From the NCBI RefSeq assembly GCF_002165575.1, contig NZ_MXQF01000016.1, positions 1-64,000 on the forward strand: a DNA stretch of 64,000 nucleotides, written 5' to 3'. The notes beneath the pieces were generated by a model. That model was given only the letters and a program-made list of their open reading frames with translations. It had not been told where the DNA came from and did not search any database. Of the stretch, positions 50,562-61,346 are shown piece after piece. The position numbers and the translations under genes are program-made. The DNA is from Pseudoalteromonas sp. A601 (lineage in GTDB: Bacteria; Pseudomonadota; Gammaproteobacteria; Enterobacterales; Alteromonadaceae). How positions within the stretch are numbered: position 1 is the first letter of the stretch; each line of letters starts with the position of its first letter.

Positions 50562-51122
50562 TTAAAATTCACTTAATAATTTTTCACACTCATATAAAGG
50601 TAAGCCGACAACTGCAAAATAGCTACCTGAGATATGTGTTACAAATCGGCCTCCTAAGCCTTGAATACCATATCCACCCGCTTTATCTTGCGGCTCACCA
50701 CTTAGCCAATAAGCGTCTAACTCTGCATCGGTAAGTGTTTTGAATGTAACATCGGTTGTCACAACCTGACTCATTACTTTATTATAACTGGCAAACGCAA
50801 TAGCGGTAAGTACTTGGTGAGTACGCCCTGATAAGCGCTTTAATGTTGCGATGAAATCAGCTTTATCTGTTGGTTTTCCAAGTGCTTGGTTGTCAATAAC
50901 GACCACAGTATCGCTCCCTAGTACAGGACGATCGTGATAGCCCATTGCCACCCCACTTTGTGCTTTTAAGCGTGCTAAGCGTTCAACGTAAACAAGCGGC
51001 GTTTCATTTTCTAATTGGGTTTCATCAGCATCAACACTAAATTGCGAAAACTCGATACCGAGCTGAGTTAAAAGCTCTTTGCGACGTGGCGAAGCTGACG
51101 CTAAATAAATGGCGTTTTGCAT
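50562..51122 (-). CDS. maf: Maf-family nucleotide pyrophosphatase (dTTP/UTP type)
   Basis: A 186-residue house-cleaning enzyme. It has the N-terminal LASASPRRKELLTQLG, VLGSDTVVVI (about 68) and DKAGGYGIQGLGGRFV (about 146), the pattern of the YhdE branch, which prefers dTTP, UTP and modified forms. Its start coincides with the mreD stop. Maf proteins have also been linked to septum control. Confidence 0.93.
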   Translation of the reverse strand: MQNAIYLASASPRRKELLTQLGIEFSQFSVDADETQLENETPLVYVERLARLKAQSGVAMGYHDRPVLGSDTVVVIDNQALGKPTDKADFIATLKRLSGRTHQVLTAIAFASYNKVMSQVVTTDVTFKTLTDAELDAYWLSGEPQDKAGGYGIQGLGGRFVTHISGSYFAVVGLPLYECEKLLSEF

Positions 51123-51601
51123 TATCTGATCCTGAAATGACGACGATATTTACGTAGTAATAAAAATACCCAAGGCCAGCTAAGCGTACCTGTAACAACA
51201 GGCCATAAATACTGCGGGTTAAAGTAAACATCCATTAAAAAGTGATTTAACCAAAATTGCATTAAGTGATAAAAGGTTAAAAACAAGCCAACCAAAATTG
51301 CTTGCTGCCACAGTGAGAAATTACGTATTTTTTGAAAGTTACTTGCAGTAATAAAAATACAAATCGAAAAAGTCAGTGAGTTTACGCCAAGCGGCGAGCC
51401 TGAGGCTAAGTCGATAATCAACCCTACCACCCAGGCAATGCCAATATTAAGCCTGTGTGGTACTGCTAATGACCAATACATTAAAACCAATAAAACCCAA
51501 TCAGGGCGAAACGGTTCGAATGAAAATGGCAGTGGCATCAATGCCATGATCAAGGCAAAAAATATGCTCAAAGCAATCAATAAGCTATAGCGACTATTCA
51601 T
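51122..51601 (-). CDS. mreD: rod shape-determining protein MreD
   Basis: A 159-residue integral membrane protein with five or six spans, including the conserved PFSFEPFRPDWVLLVLMYWSLAVPHRLNIG (split around residues 26-55) and GLIIDLASGSPLGVNSL. It is part of the elongasome with MreB and MreC. It overlaps mreC by 8 bp and touches maf. Confidence 0.95.
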   Translation of the reverse strand: MNSRYSLLIALSIFFALIMALMPLPFSFEPFRPDWVLLVLMYWSLAVPHRLNIGIAWVVGLIIDLASGSPLGVNSLTFSICIFITASNFQKIRNFSLWQQAILVGLFLTFYHLMQFWLNHFLMDVYFNPQYLWPVVTGTLSWPWVFLLLRKYRRHFRIR

Positions 51602-52435
51602 CTGATATACTTTCCTGTTTATTGCGCCACAAGATGACTAATAAACGAATGCGATCTAACAAAGCGATAGGTTCTGCATACACTTGTGCAAATGGACGCC
51701 CTTCATCACGATTAATTTCAGTCACTACAGCAACAGGGTAGCCTTCAGGAAATGTCCCACCTAAGCCAGACGTAACAAGAATATCGCCGTAGCGCACGTC
51801 TAAGCTATGAGGCACATGAGAAAGCTTTACTAAATTGATTTTACCAACACCTTCAACCACAGTGCGCACATCGTTACGTAAAATACGTACGGGGGTTGCA
51901 TGTGTGGTGTCGGTCATCAGCAAGACTCGTGAGGTAGTTGAGCCCACTTTAGTTAATTGTCCAACGACACCCATTTCATCGATGACCGCTTGTCCTTCGC
52001 TGAGGCCATCAATGGCACCGCGATTGATCACCACTTGGTGGCTATAAGGATTTGAATGTACAGACAGTACTTGCGCAATAATTTTGCGGTTAGGCTGCTT
52101 AGCAGATGAGCCTAATAATGCACGCAGTTTCTGGTTTTCTTTATCTAGGAACTGATATTGCTGTAACTGCTCACTTTGCATTAATTGCTTTTGCTTTAAT
52201 GCTTCATTTTCACGAAGTAATTGTTCTCGAGTATGTAGGCTTTTAGCACCCAGACTAAACACTTCGTAAGGGAGGTTTGCAAGGTAGATTAACGGGCTAA
52301 CAAGGGTATTTAAACTGGTACGGACGGTTGTGCCACCTTGAGTATACCTATCCCCAACAATCAATACGATACTCAAAAGCACTGCGACAAAGAGTCGCAG
52401 TTGCAAAGAAATGGCACGTCCAAACATTAACTTCA

Positions 52436-52436
<1 letters not shown>
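51594..52436 (-). CDS. mreC: rod shape-determining protein MreC
   Basis: A 280-residue bitopic protein. A short cytoplasmic N-terminus and one span (about 12-30) are followed by a coiled coil (about 70-105) and a beta-barrel domain with VLSVHSNPYSHQVVINRGAIDGL (about 126) and GLGGTFPEGYPVAVVTEI (about 225). It scaffolds penicillin-binding proteins on the periplasmic side. Its start shares one base with the mreB stop. Confidence 0.96.
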
Positions 52437-53512
<1,076 letters not shown>

Positions 53513-53584
53513 TTAGCTGCTTGTCACTTTATCACGCTGAGCTAGATCAGCAATATAAAGCACAACTACCTATGTAAATTAGCT

Positions 53585-53611
53585 AAAAAAGGAAGCTAAG
53601 CTTCCTTTTAA
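53585..53611 (-). terminator. terminator after the PEGA/FGE-domain gene
   Basis: AAAAGGAAGC-TAA-GCTTCCTTTT (53587-53609), 6 bp past the stop of the upstream gene and ahead of the mreB leader. Strong stem with a T run on the minus strand. Confidence 0.88.
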
Positions 53612-53615
53612 ATAT

Positions 53616-55625
53616 TTATCGTTCGCGTACTAAACGAAAACCTATGTAGTTTGCACGAAAATCAGGCGCTAAAATCAAACGCGTTGATGCGCGAGCTAAG
53701 CTAGGAGCAAAATTCCATGCACCACCTCGAACAGTAACATCTGACTGGTCAGCCGATTTATGAGTCCATTCCCATACATTTCCTACTGTGTCGTAAAGCC
53801 CAAACGCATTGGGTGCAAATGTACCTGTTGGGGCTGCGCTTTGATTTGACCATTCGCTACCACACCAACCACAATTCGCTAAATTTTTACCTATCTCATT
53901 GCCCCAAGGGTATTCAGTTTTGGTTCCTGCACGAGCAGCGTACTCCCACTCAACTTCATTGGGTAAACGATATCGCTGACCGGTTTGACCTGACAACCAA
54001 TCTGCATACGCTTTGGCGTCATTATAAGTTAAACATACAGCGGGGAAATCATTACCTTGCTCAAATCCTGGGTTACGCCAATTTAAATTAGCTTCCCACA
54101 CTGGCTCGCCATTTAAATAATAAGCACAACCACGATTTTTCTCGGCTTCAGTTTGATAACCTGTATTTGTCACAAATTGTTGGTATGCGCCAACAGTGAC
54201 CTCTTTACTTTGCATTGCAAACGAGTTGGCAATGGTTTTTTCAACCACAGGGCGCTCATTCGCAAGACCATTACCGTTAATATCACCCATTTCAAATGTA
54301 CCAGCTGGAATAACAACAACTGCAGCGCCAGATGCATTACCAACAGGCTTTATACTTTGCTCTCGGGTGTTTGTCGGTGCAGCAATCGACTCAGGCTTTT
54401 TTACCAACTTGGCGTTAATAGTCTGCGCCTTTCGTAAATCAATTCGCACTCGGTAAGGTTGATAACCTTGTTTACGCACTTCAATATCATGAATGCCGCT
54501 TGGTAAGGTTGTCGCTAAGCGAGTTGCTCCAAAGCTCACACCATCAATAAATACCTCATCGTCGTACACGTTTGAGCGCAGTGTTAACTCAACCATTTTG
54601 TTTTTATTGTTATCAACAACTAATGGATTAACCATTGCCGTTGATTTAACAGAATAGTCTTGCACTGGTTGTTCACTCATGCGCGACACAGCGACTGTGC
54701 TATTATCCCTGCTATCGCTGAATGTTAACTGACTATCAGAGAAGGTAGTACCGTAACTGGCTTGATAAGGAGTACTTAGCGGCGTGCCATATTCTGAACA
54801 GTAACGATTATCTACACTTAGTAAGTTACATAGACGACTACTATTTACATCGCCACGCATCGTTACACTAAGGTTTACGTTATAGTTACCTTGGCCACTA
54901 AATGCACTGTTTACGACATGGCTACTTAAAATTTGCACTTGAGCACCAGCCATATTACGCTTTGGCTCAACTAAACGCTCTTCAGTTAAATTAGCAAAAA
55001 TTTGGTCTACAAAGCGCTTGGTCGCCTTTTGTAAGCCCATTTGCTGCCCTCGTTGCTCACAGGCAGCAAGGGTTTCTGTACGCTTACAATTAATTGTATG
55101 GTTTACTTCAAGCGTGCCTTCACGGGTAAATTCATTGCGCAAGCGTTCTACGCGAGCGGTTGTTAACTGCTCTTTTAAGCTTTCTAAGGTATTTAACTGA
55201 GTGTGTTTAGCTACACGAATTTGCTCAATGTCTTTTCGATGAGATGCAATTGCCGCTAACTGCATCGCGATATCATCTTTATTTTGTTTATGATCCACAA
55301 CAGCTTGCTGATACCGTGCTTGCGCAGTACTGATATCAATAGTGGGGTCGTCGATTAAACGACGATACATTTCGTTCATCGCATCAAGAGCTTGGTTTTT
55401 TTCTTTGTCTAGCTCTGTTGAACGTGTACGTAATAAATCAAGTTGGCTCTGTAACTGGCTTTCTTCTTTTAAATGTTTTTCAAGTATTTGTGTAGAGTTA
55501 TCGTATTCAGCTTGTTTAATACTGATCTCAGATTCAATTCCAGAAACCGTTGCTGTATCTTGTGCAAATGCACTTGATGCAAACAAACTTGCTGAAATTA
55601 ACAGAGATAAAGGAGCAATTCGCAT
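53616..55625 (-). CDS. secreted coiled-coil + PEGA + formylglycine-generating-enzyme-domain protein
   Basis: About 669 residues. A signal peptide (MRIAPLSLLISASLFASSAFA) supports the start at 55625 over 55640. Residues about 25-175 are a helical coiled coil, about 190-350 hold a region of unknown fold with cysteines, and about 355-420 form a PEGA domain (DEVFIDGVSFGATRLATTLPSG, then HDIEVRKQGYQPYRV). About 440-665 form a SUMF1/FGE fold (VVIPAGTFEMGDINGNG, VTVGAYQQFVTNTGYQTEAE, NEVEWEYAARAGTKTEYPWG, GNVWEWTH, GFRLVRER). Most such bacterial periplasmic proteins are structural or oxidase-like and do not activate sulfatases. It lies between mreB and mshQ and is transcribed alone or with msh. Function not established. 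Confidence 0.85.
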   Translation of the reverse strand: MRIAPLSLLISASLFASSAFAQDTATVSGIESEISIKQAEYDNSTQILEKHLKEESQLQSQLDLLRTRSTELDKEKNQALDAMNEMYRRLIDDPTIDISTAQARYQQAVVDHKQNKDDIAMQLAAIASHRKDIEQIRVAKHTQLNTLESLKEQLTTARVERLRNEFTREGTLEVNHTINCKRTETLAACEQRGQQMGLQKATKRFVDQIFANLTEERLVEPKRNMAGAQVQILSSHVVNSAFSGQGNYNVNLSVTMRGDVNSSRLCNLLSVDNRYCSEYGTPLSTPYQASYGTTFSDSQLTFSDSRDNSTVAVSRMSEQPVQDYSVKSTAMVNPLVVDNNKNKMVELTLRSNVYDDEVFIDGVSFGATRLATTLPSGIHDIEVRKQGYQPYRVRIDLRKAQTINAKLVKKPESIAAPTNTREQSIKPVGNASGAAVVVIPAGTFEMGDINGNGLANERPVVEKTIANSFAMQSKEVTVGAYQQFVTNTGYQTEAEKNRGCAYYLNGEPVWEANLNWRNPGFEQGNDFPAVCLTYNDAKAYADWLSGQTGQRYRLPNEVEWEYAARAGTKTEYPWGNEIGKNLANCGWCGSEWSNQSAAPTGTFAPNAFGLYDTVGNVWEWTHKSADQSDVTVRGGAWNFAPSLARASTRLILAPDFRANYIGFRLVRER

Positions 55626-55752
55626 ATATTCCATTCCCAAAAAGCGGCAATTATTTGGTCATTATTTATTTTTTTAATAATTAAACTCTTATGCTATGTA
55701 CTTGCAACACAAAACACAAGCTTTGTTCAAAAATTATCTGAGTTTACAACTA

Positions 55753-58700
55753 TTACCGTACCTCACGCCAGTAAATAACACGATCATTTCCTCTAAAACG
55801 GCCAAATTGTAAAATTCCTTGTGGATTTAGTTGGCTGCCATCACCTTGCCAATCCCACTCAAGCCAATTTTCTGTATCGTACTCAAGGGTAAAAATACCC
55901 GGACCTTTAGGCTCTGCATAAACACCATTACTCGCTGGGTAAACACCTTGTTCAAGCTGACCACTTATGTCATTACCATATATGTAACTGAGCTCAGGCG
56001 TGGCAGGAGATACTTGTGTTATTTGTGGGTGCTCAAACACAGTGCAATTATTATTAGTATCAAGTACAAACTCACTGCCATTAAAATACTGCGCTTGCAT
56101 AGGCACCAGTAAATTGTCTAAATCAGAGCCTGCATTATCACCCAGCACTAAACGGCCAAAGCGAAAACTAATAGGCATATCATTAAGCACTACACTATTA
56201 CAGCTGCTGCTTGCTGTGCAGTCGGTTGCTAAAGTGGGGTTATCATCAGCGCCGAGTAATACAGCTCCTTCAATTCCAGTCACTGTTGTCATCAAATTTA
56301 CACTTTCAAATGGGCCATCTGGATCATTAAAGCCGCGCCGCGCTAATACAGTATCGTTATCACTTATAGTGAAAAGTCCTGCTAAGGCTGACGTACTCCC
56401 CCATAGACTAGTCTCTAAATTTTGTAGTCTAGGGGTTAAACTATTACCCGATATATAATTACCTACTTCACTGTTTTCTGCATTGATGCTTACCGCTGAA
56501 TTAACAAATCCGCCGATATAGTTTTTCATCACTTGATTATTTTGATTAAGCGCCTGAACAGTAAACCCTAAAGTAAATGGCTCATTCATATAAGTGCCAT
56601 TACTGCCATAGCGGGTGCACTGTGCACTGGCTTGAATATTTTGTACTGCATATTGCGAGGGCGCAAAGCGGCCAACACGAGTAATCGCACCTCGCACATC
56701 GCCAGCACCAAAATAATCGCCACCTTTGAGCCCTGCAGTTAAATCAATAATACCGACTTGGTCGTAGCTATAACTCGATACCGATTCACTGAAGCTACCA
56801 GTATCTGCAAACGCAACTAAGTTCTCTTCTTGTAATGTTCCCAGCACTCCTGCCGTTGGCAAGTAAATGCTCGGTTGTACATCAGGTTGCTCACCTATAA
56901 AGTGCTTAGCGATTGGATTACTTGAAATTGCACTGTAATCGTCTGGGTGGCCATCATTATTGGTGTCTTGGTTATCAAGCCACTGCACGGCGTTCATTTT
57001 TAAGGAAAATGACTCCCCTGTGAGTTTAAATAAACTGCCACTAGCATCATCAGCGTAAGCATTTGCTCCAGCATCAGGAAAGCTCATAGCTAAACCAAAT
57101 GGCTTAACCACAAACTCATTTGAGCTACCCGTTAGATTTACCGATAAGTTAGTTACTGGGTCTAGCACTAAATTTAATTTTGCATTTAAACTTAGTTTAC
57201 CAGCATCCGGATAGTTAATAACAATAGGTGCTTTTGAGTCACTATCAAACTTTAAAGGCACTGTTTGATAACTTTGGCCTATGCTATGAGCCGTGCTGTT
57301 ATTTGTTAAAGCAAGATTATCGCTACACGTAGAGCCTGCACTGCAGCTATAGGCTAAATCTATAGCAACTTCTCCACCAGCAGGGAAAGCTGCTTCACAT
57401 ACGCCCGTTGTGGTATTGGTTTTCACGGCTTGGATTGCTAGTTGCGATGCATTGAACCCGGTATTTGACGGTTTACCCGATATTTGATTCAAAATTGATG
57501 TGTTGTTATTCGTCTCATTACTAAAAATAAACCCAGCGTCTGAAAAAGTAACCTTACAACCACCTAAGCCCACATTTGTACCACCAATATAACAACGTAG
57601 CGGCGCTGATGGGTCTGCCACGTTATAGCCAAACTGCACTTGCCCTGTAGTACGCTTAGCAAACTGTAAATCTGTAATGCCAGTAAAAGTTATCACCTCC
57701 CCCGTCACCCAGCTTTGTTGAGTATTATTATCTGGTGATAAATCTAAAGTGGATACTTCATCATAAATTATATCGCATGCATCATTAGCACAAGCAGTCA
57801 GCGTAAGTTCTTTAGCTTCGCAGGTAAGGCCTTTATTATCACTCATTGATAATCGGTAATGATCCAATAAAACTGGCGTATTAATACCACAAAAACCTGG
57901 AATGTTATTTGGCACTGCAGTACCAGTAAATGATGAGCTTTCTTCTGCAATAATTTCAGTACCTGAAGTGATCATGCCAGTATAGTTTACCTCTTGCGCT
58001 ATGCGAACTTCTCCCGTGGCGACTAAAAAAGCTGAAAAATCGACTGCGGCACCAATCGACACCGCACCATCTACATAAATCGCTAAATACGCCCCATTTT
58101 CTATTGTAATTTTAGTATTCGCCACTGTTAAAAATGACGTCGACAGTAACGTAGTAGAATTTTGTAAAAAAATACGTGTGGGTGCAGTTACTCTATACTC
58201 AGGCGCAATCATGGTCATTTGTAACTCATCAAAAAAGTAGTCACCACCGAGTGTTGTAGGTATTGCACTACCCGATGAGCCATCATTGGCCACTGTTGGT
58301 ACTTGCGAAGCTTGCCCTGCAGTTAACGCATTGTCACCTTTTGCAGCACAAGGCTGACCATTACAAAGAGGGATATTAGTTAATGCCGTTGAAATATAGT
58401 TTGTGGTCGTAAGCACATTCGCGTTGTTATCGGTGACAGTCACTCCTTGGACTAACTGAATCTGGCCATTGTTATATGTTGCAATCGCGCCTGGAAATAA
58501 TGTGTCACAACTTAGAATATCACCATTTGATACAAACGTACTGGTCATAGCTAAGATAGAGGCTTCTTCGTCTGGGTGCCTACGCTCATTATCTCCATCA
58601 CGGTCTTCATCGACCACAATACCTAATCTTTTGCGAGTCAAATTGCAGCTCCGTAGCCAACCACCATCTTCACCCACTCGGCTATTTTTACTTGCGACAA

Positions 58701-59499
58701 CCAATGGAGCAGTAGCAAAATTATTTGAGAAATTAAAATAGTTACAACCGTCACTCCAACCATCAACATTGTAACCAGTAAAAAAGCTCTCCCATAAAAC
58801 TTCGACCTGATTATCATCAACAAATGTACGATTGTTGCCAGGCTCAACAACTAAATAAGCCACTTTTTCACTATTTATTAAGCCACTTCTTGTTTCTGAG
58901 GCTTCTAGGGCAATATTAACCCCCGAAGTTGTTAACGAGTTAGTTTCGACTGCAATCGTTAAAAATGGCCGTAATGCATCTGTAGGTGGATTGCTGTCCA
59001 AGCTATTAATGGTTTGTAGAGAGTGAAAAAAGTTTGGCCTAACGGCAAAGGGTTGAGCAAAATTTATTGCCTGATAACTTTTAGGCAAAACGTAGTTAGA
59101 TTTAGGACCATATTGAATCTCTAATTGGATATCTGTACTGCCGACCTCCATTATTGTGCCATCAGGAAACTCATGAACACCGTATTCGACCGCTAAATAA
59201 TGTGCTCCCATAGTAATATGCTCACCATCTTCCCCTGTAGGCTCTAGAGGGAGCGCTTCGAACCCTGTTGTCGTTACATTACGAATGCGCACAATCGCAG
59301 GGTTTCCTCCTTGATTGGTCGACAACATAAATACTGCAGGTGGTGTATCGTATTGTTGCTGAAAATTGATCTTGGTCCAAATCGGCGAAACATAGGTATC
59401 TTGCAACTCAATAAAACGGCCTTCAATTTTAGGCACTACAGCAATGCTAGAAGCACTAAAAAGCAATATAGAGATGAAAATTAGTAATGTATACCTCAT
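55753..59499 (-). CDS. mshQ: MSHA biogenesis protein MshQ (large secreted protein)
   Basis: A protein of about 1248 residues with a signal peptide (MRYTLLIFISILLFSASSIA). The N-terminal part repeats an H-type/lectin-like strand pattern (VEGRFIELQDTYVSP-like, and VAYLVVEPGNNRTF); the middle is rich in Asn, Thr and Ser; the C-terminal half matches the DUF6701 region seen at the end of MSHA loci (RVGRFAPSQYAVQN, FRFGRLVLGDNAGSDL). The start at 59499 overlaps the mshP stop by 4 bp (ATGA), which rules for it against 59544. Possibly a pilus-tip or surface adhesin; the role is not proven. Confidence 0.85.
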   Translation of the reverse strand: MRYTLLIFISILLFSASSIAVVPKIEGRFIELQDTYVSPIWTKINFQQQYDTPPAVFMLSTNQGGNPAIVRIRNVTTTGFEALPLEPTGEDGEHITMGAHYLAVEYGVHEFPDGTIMEVGSTDIQLEIQYGPKSNYVLPKSYQAINFAQPFAVRPNFFHSLQTINSLDSNPPTDALRPFLTIAVETNSLTTSGVNIALEASETRSGLINSEKVAYLVVEPGNNRTFVDDNQVEVLWESFFTGYNVDGWSDGCNYFNFSNNFATAPLVVASKNSRVGEDGGWLRSCNLTRKRLGIVVDEDRDGDNERRHPDEEASILAMTSTFVSNGDILSCDTLFPGAIATYNNGQIQLVQGVTVTDNNANVLTTTNYISTALTNIPLCNGQPCAAKGDNALTAGQASQVPTVANDGSSGSAIPTTLGGDYFFDELQMTMIAPEYRVTAPTRIFLQNSTTLLSTSFLTVANTKITIENGAYLAIYVDGAVSIGAAVDFSAFLVATGEVRIAQEVNYTGMITSGTEIIAEESSSFTGTAVPNNIPGFCGINTPVLLDHYRLSMSDNKGLTCEAKELTLTACANDACDIIYDEVSTLDLSPDNNTQQSWVTGEVITFTGITDLQFAKRTTGQVQFGYNVADPSAPLRCYIGGTNVGLGGCKVTFSDAGFIFSNETNNNTSILNQISGKPSNTGFNASQLAIQAVKTNTTTGVCEAAFPAGGEVAIDLAYSCSAGSTCSDNLALTNNSTAHSIGQSYQTVPLKFDSDSKAPIVINYPDAGKLSLNAKLNLVLDPVTNLSVNLTGSSNEFVVKPFGLAMSFPDAGANAYADDASGSLFKLTGESFSLKMNAVQWLDNQDTNNDGHPDDYSAISSNPIAKHFIGEQPDVQPSIYLPTAGVLGTLQEENLVAFADTGSFSESVSSYSYDQVGIIDLTAGLKGGDYFGAGDVRGAITRVGRFAPSQYAVQNIQASAQCTRYGSNGTYMNEPFTLGFTVQALNQNNQVMKNYIGGFVNSAVSINAENSEVGNYISGNSLTPRLQNLETSLWGSTSALAGLFTISDNDTVLARRGFNDPDGPFESVNLMTTVTGIEGAVLLGADDNPTLATDCTASSSCNSVVLNDMPISFRFGRLVLGDNAGSDLDNLLVPMQAQYFNGSEFVLDTNNNCTVFEHPQITQVSPATPELSYIYGNDISGQLEQGVYPASNGVYAEPKGPGIFTLEYDTENWLEWDWQGDGSQLNPQGILQFGRFRGNDRVIYWREVR

Positions 59500-59990
59500 G
59501 GTAGCGTCTTCGCTCCCACACTCACTGTCCGTTGTGTTTGCCAATAGTCTTTACGGCATGACTCGCCGATAGCACAACTGCTTGGTGAACATGTGGCACT
59601 GCTTTTTAAATAAAAAATATTCACCGCCCCCGTACTATTGCTGATATCGGGTACATTTAAGTATTGCTGACATGCTATTGTTACTGTGCAGTTTTCTAAA
59701 TACTGAGTTTGAAAAACAGGGGATGTAGTTACTGCTGCGCAGTTTAACGCTGGACTATTAAGTGGAAATATTTCAGTTAGCCCGCTTTCTAAACCACTTT
59801 GCGCTGCTAAATAGGCGCGAGAACCAAAATACTCGATCACATTTTGCTGCGAAGATGCCGATAAAATTCTAACCAATGCTAAGCCAAGTACTAGCAGTAC
59901 AACGATGATCACCAAAGTGACAATCAGTAGGTTCCCACCTTGATATGCTTTATTAATTACTGCTTTTTTAACTCGTGAACTAAGGTACAT
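59496..59990 (-). CDS. mshP: MSHA biogenesis protein MshP (PilX-like)
   Basis: About 164 residues, starting MYLSSRVKKAVINKAYQGG. One hydrophobic helix (about 21-42, NLLIVTLVIIVVLLVLGLALV) is preceded by Gly-Gly in place of a classical G-FTLIE pilin cleavage site, as in PilX-like minor proteins. Several cysteines follow. The start overlaps mshO by 11 bp. It is a minor component in pilus assembly by analogy. Confidence 0.8.
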   Translation of the reverse strand: MYLSSRVKKAVINKAYQGGNLLIVTLVIIVVLLVLGLALVRILSASSQQNVIEYFGSRAYLAAQSGLESGLTEIFPLNSPALNCAAVTTSPVFQTQYLENCTVTIACQQYLNVPDISNSTGAVNIFYLKSSATCSPSSCAIGESCRKDYWQTQRTVSVGAKTLP

Positions 59991-60810
59991 TAGGAATATG
60001 CACCTCATGATTAAACATCATGGCTTCGTTATCATTAAACGCCATGAACGCGTGAATATTCAGTACTGCATTACGAGTTAATGCTGTGTCACTTAATCTA
60101 AAAAAAGCATTACTTGCTAGGTTATTACCTATATGGAGCGCTAAAAGATCTCGTTTTACTGCGCTGGTGCTTTGCAACTCAACGGCATCTAGTTGGGCGT
60201 TGCGAAAGCCATAATCTTGATAACGGTATAACTGTGTGCCTTCTACACAAAAGCTAACTGGCGTCGCCAGTAAATAAATTCGTTTTGCTGGTGACTCTTG
60301 TGCAAATGCTTGAGCAAATTGCCATTGATCTAACTCGCTGCTTGCTGATGATACGAAATTAGTTAATTGCAGACGTTTATTATTACTTACGTCGTAGACT
60401 TCTGTCGGATCTAATGGATAAATACTGGCCCAATCGCCAATACTTGGTTGAGCTGAATCATTTAATTCAAAATCGACTGCCGTAACAATAAAGGGAGCAG
60501 TGTTAGGTAAGTAACCAGTGTAATGGGTAGCCGATTGAAAGGGCGTAAACTCAAGGCATTGGCTCAAACCACAATTATTTTCACAGCTTAAACGTAAAGA
60601 GTTAGGCATCGCATGGCGCAGCTCTTTTGCTAAACGAGTTAACATAAAACGTGCTTGTGCAACGGCTTCTTGGCGCTCCACCCCCTGACTGTAAATATTA
60701 AACCCTGAGTTAATAAAAGCAAAAGAAGTAACAGCAAGAATGCCCAAAATAACCATTACAAGTAGGAGTTCTATTAACGTAAATGCCGACTGCTTTAGGT
60801 ATTTACTCAT
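59980..60810 (-). CDS. mshO: MSHA biogenesis protein MshO (PilW-like minor pilin)
   Basis: 276 residues with a type IV prepilin N-terminus: MSKYLKQSA then FTLIELLLVMVILGILAV. Residue -1 of the prepilin peptidase site is Ala in place of the usual Gly, and Glu at +5 is present. A long C-terminal globular region with cysteines follows (SCENNCGLSQC about 87). The start ATG overlaps the mshD stop (TGATG). It is a minor pilin in the tip/initiation complex by family analogy. Confidence 0.85.
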   Translation of the reverse strand: MSKYLKQSAFTLIELLLVMVILGILAVTSFAFINSGFNIYSQGVERQEAVAQARFMLTRLAKELRHAMPNSLRLSCENNCGLSQCLEFTPFQSATHYTGYLPNTAPFIVTAVDFELNDSAQPSIGDWASIYPLDPTEVYDVSNNKRLQLTNFVSSASSELDQWQFAQAFAQESPAKRIYLLATPVSFCVEGTQLYRYQDYGFRNAQLDAVELQSTSAVKRDLLALHIGNNLASNAFFRLSDTALTRNAVLNIHAFMAFNDNEAMMFNHEVHIPNVP

Positions 60811-61346
60811 CAATAATTACCCTTATATGCGCTAAATCCGTACTCTTCACCATTAGGGCTACTTACAATTACCGTGACACGCTTTGCAAGTACACCATCG
60901 TTTACCGTTACACTATTAAAGTCACTGTCATACGTAACTGTAACGACCACATTAAAACCTTGATATTGGTTAAGTACTTCACCCAAACTATTTGTTATAG
61001 GCAGATTACTCAGTGCAATATAATCGTCAACATCATCATAAGTGGTGCGTGTTTCATCTTTGTCTGAGCCTAACTTCGCTGATTTTGTGCAGTCTTTGGC
61101 ACCTAATGAACTTTCAGAGCAACGCCTAAATGGCGGAGCACGCTCGCTGTGCTCATCAAACGATTTGGCCAAAATTTCATTCATTAATGATTGCCCTAAC
61201 TCATTTGCCCGCAGCTGTATGATAGGATCTGCGCTTTGTCTCGCTTGAGGTGCAATTAAGCCCGTAATTATCGTCAGTGCAATGGCAAAAATGACAATAC
61301 TGATAATCAATTCAATTAAGGTAAACCCATTATTATGGGCACGCAT
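60810..61346 (-). CDS. mshD: MSHA biogenesis protein MshD (PilV-like minor pilin)
   Basis: About 178 residues. The short leader MRAHNNG is cut before FTLIELIISIVIFAIALTII. The start at 61346 overlaps the end of mshC by 14 bp; the upstream extension to 61424 reads through mshC and is unlikely. A cysteine pair (FRRCSES, GAKDCTK) may form a disulfide. Minor pilin. Confidence 0.85.
   Translation of the reverse strand: MRAHNNGFTLIELIISIVIFAIALTIITGLIAPQARQSADPIIQLRANELGQSLMNEILAKSFDEHSERAPPFRRCSESSLGAKDCTKSAKLGSDKDETRTTYDDVDDYIALSNLPITNSLGEVLNQYQGFNVVVTVTYDSDFNSVTVNDGVLAKRVTVIVSSPNGEEYGFSAYKGNY

Noticed and set aside
53616-55625. Sulfatase-activating enzyme serving the sulfated polymer
   Set aside because: The SUMF1 fold also occurs in many non-activating proteins, there is no sulfatase gene here, and polymer sulfation needs sulfotransferases and not sulfatases.
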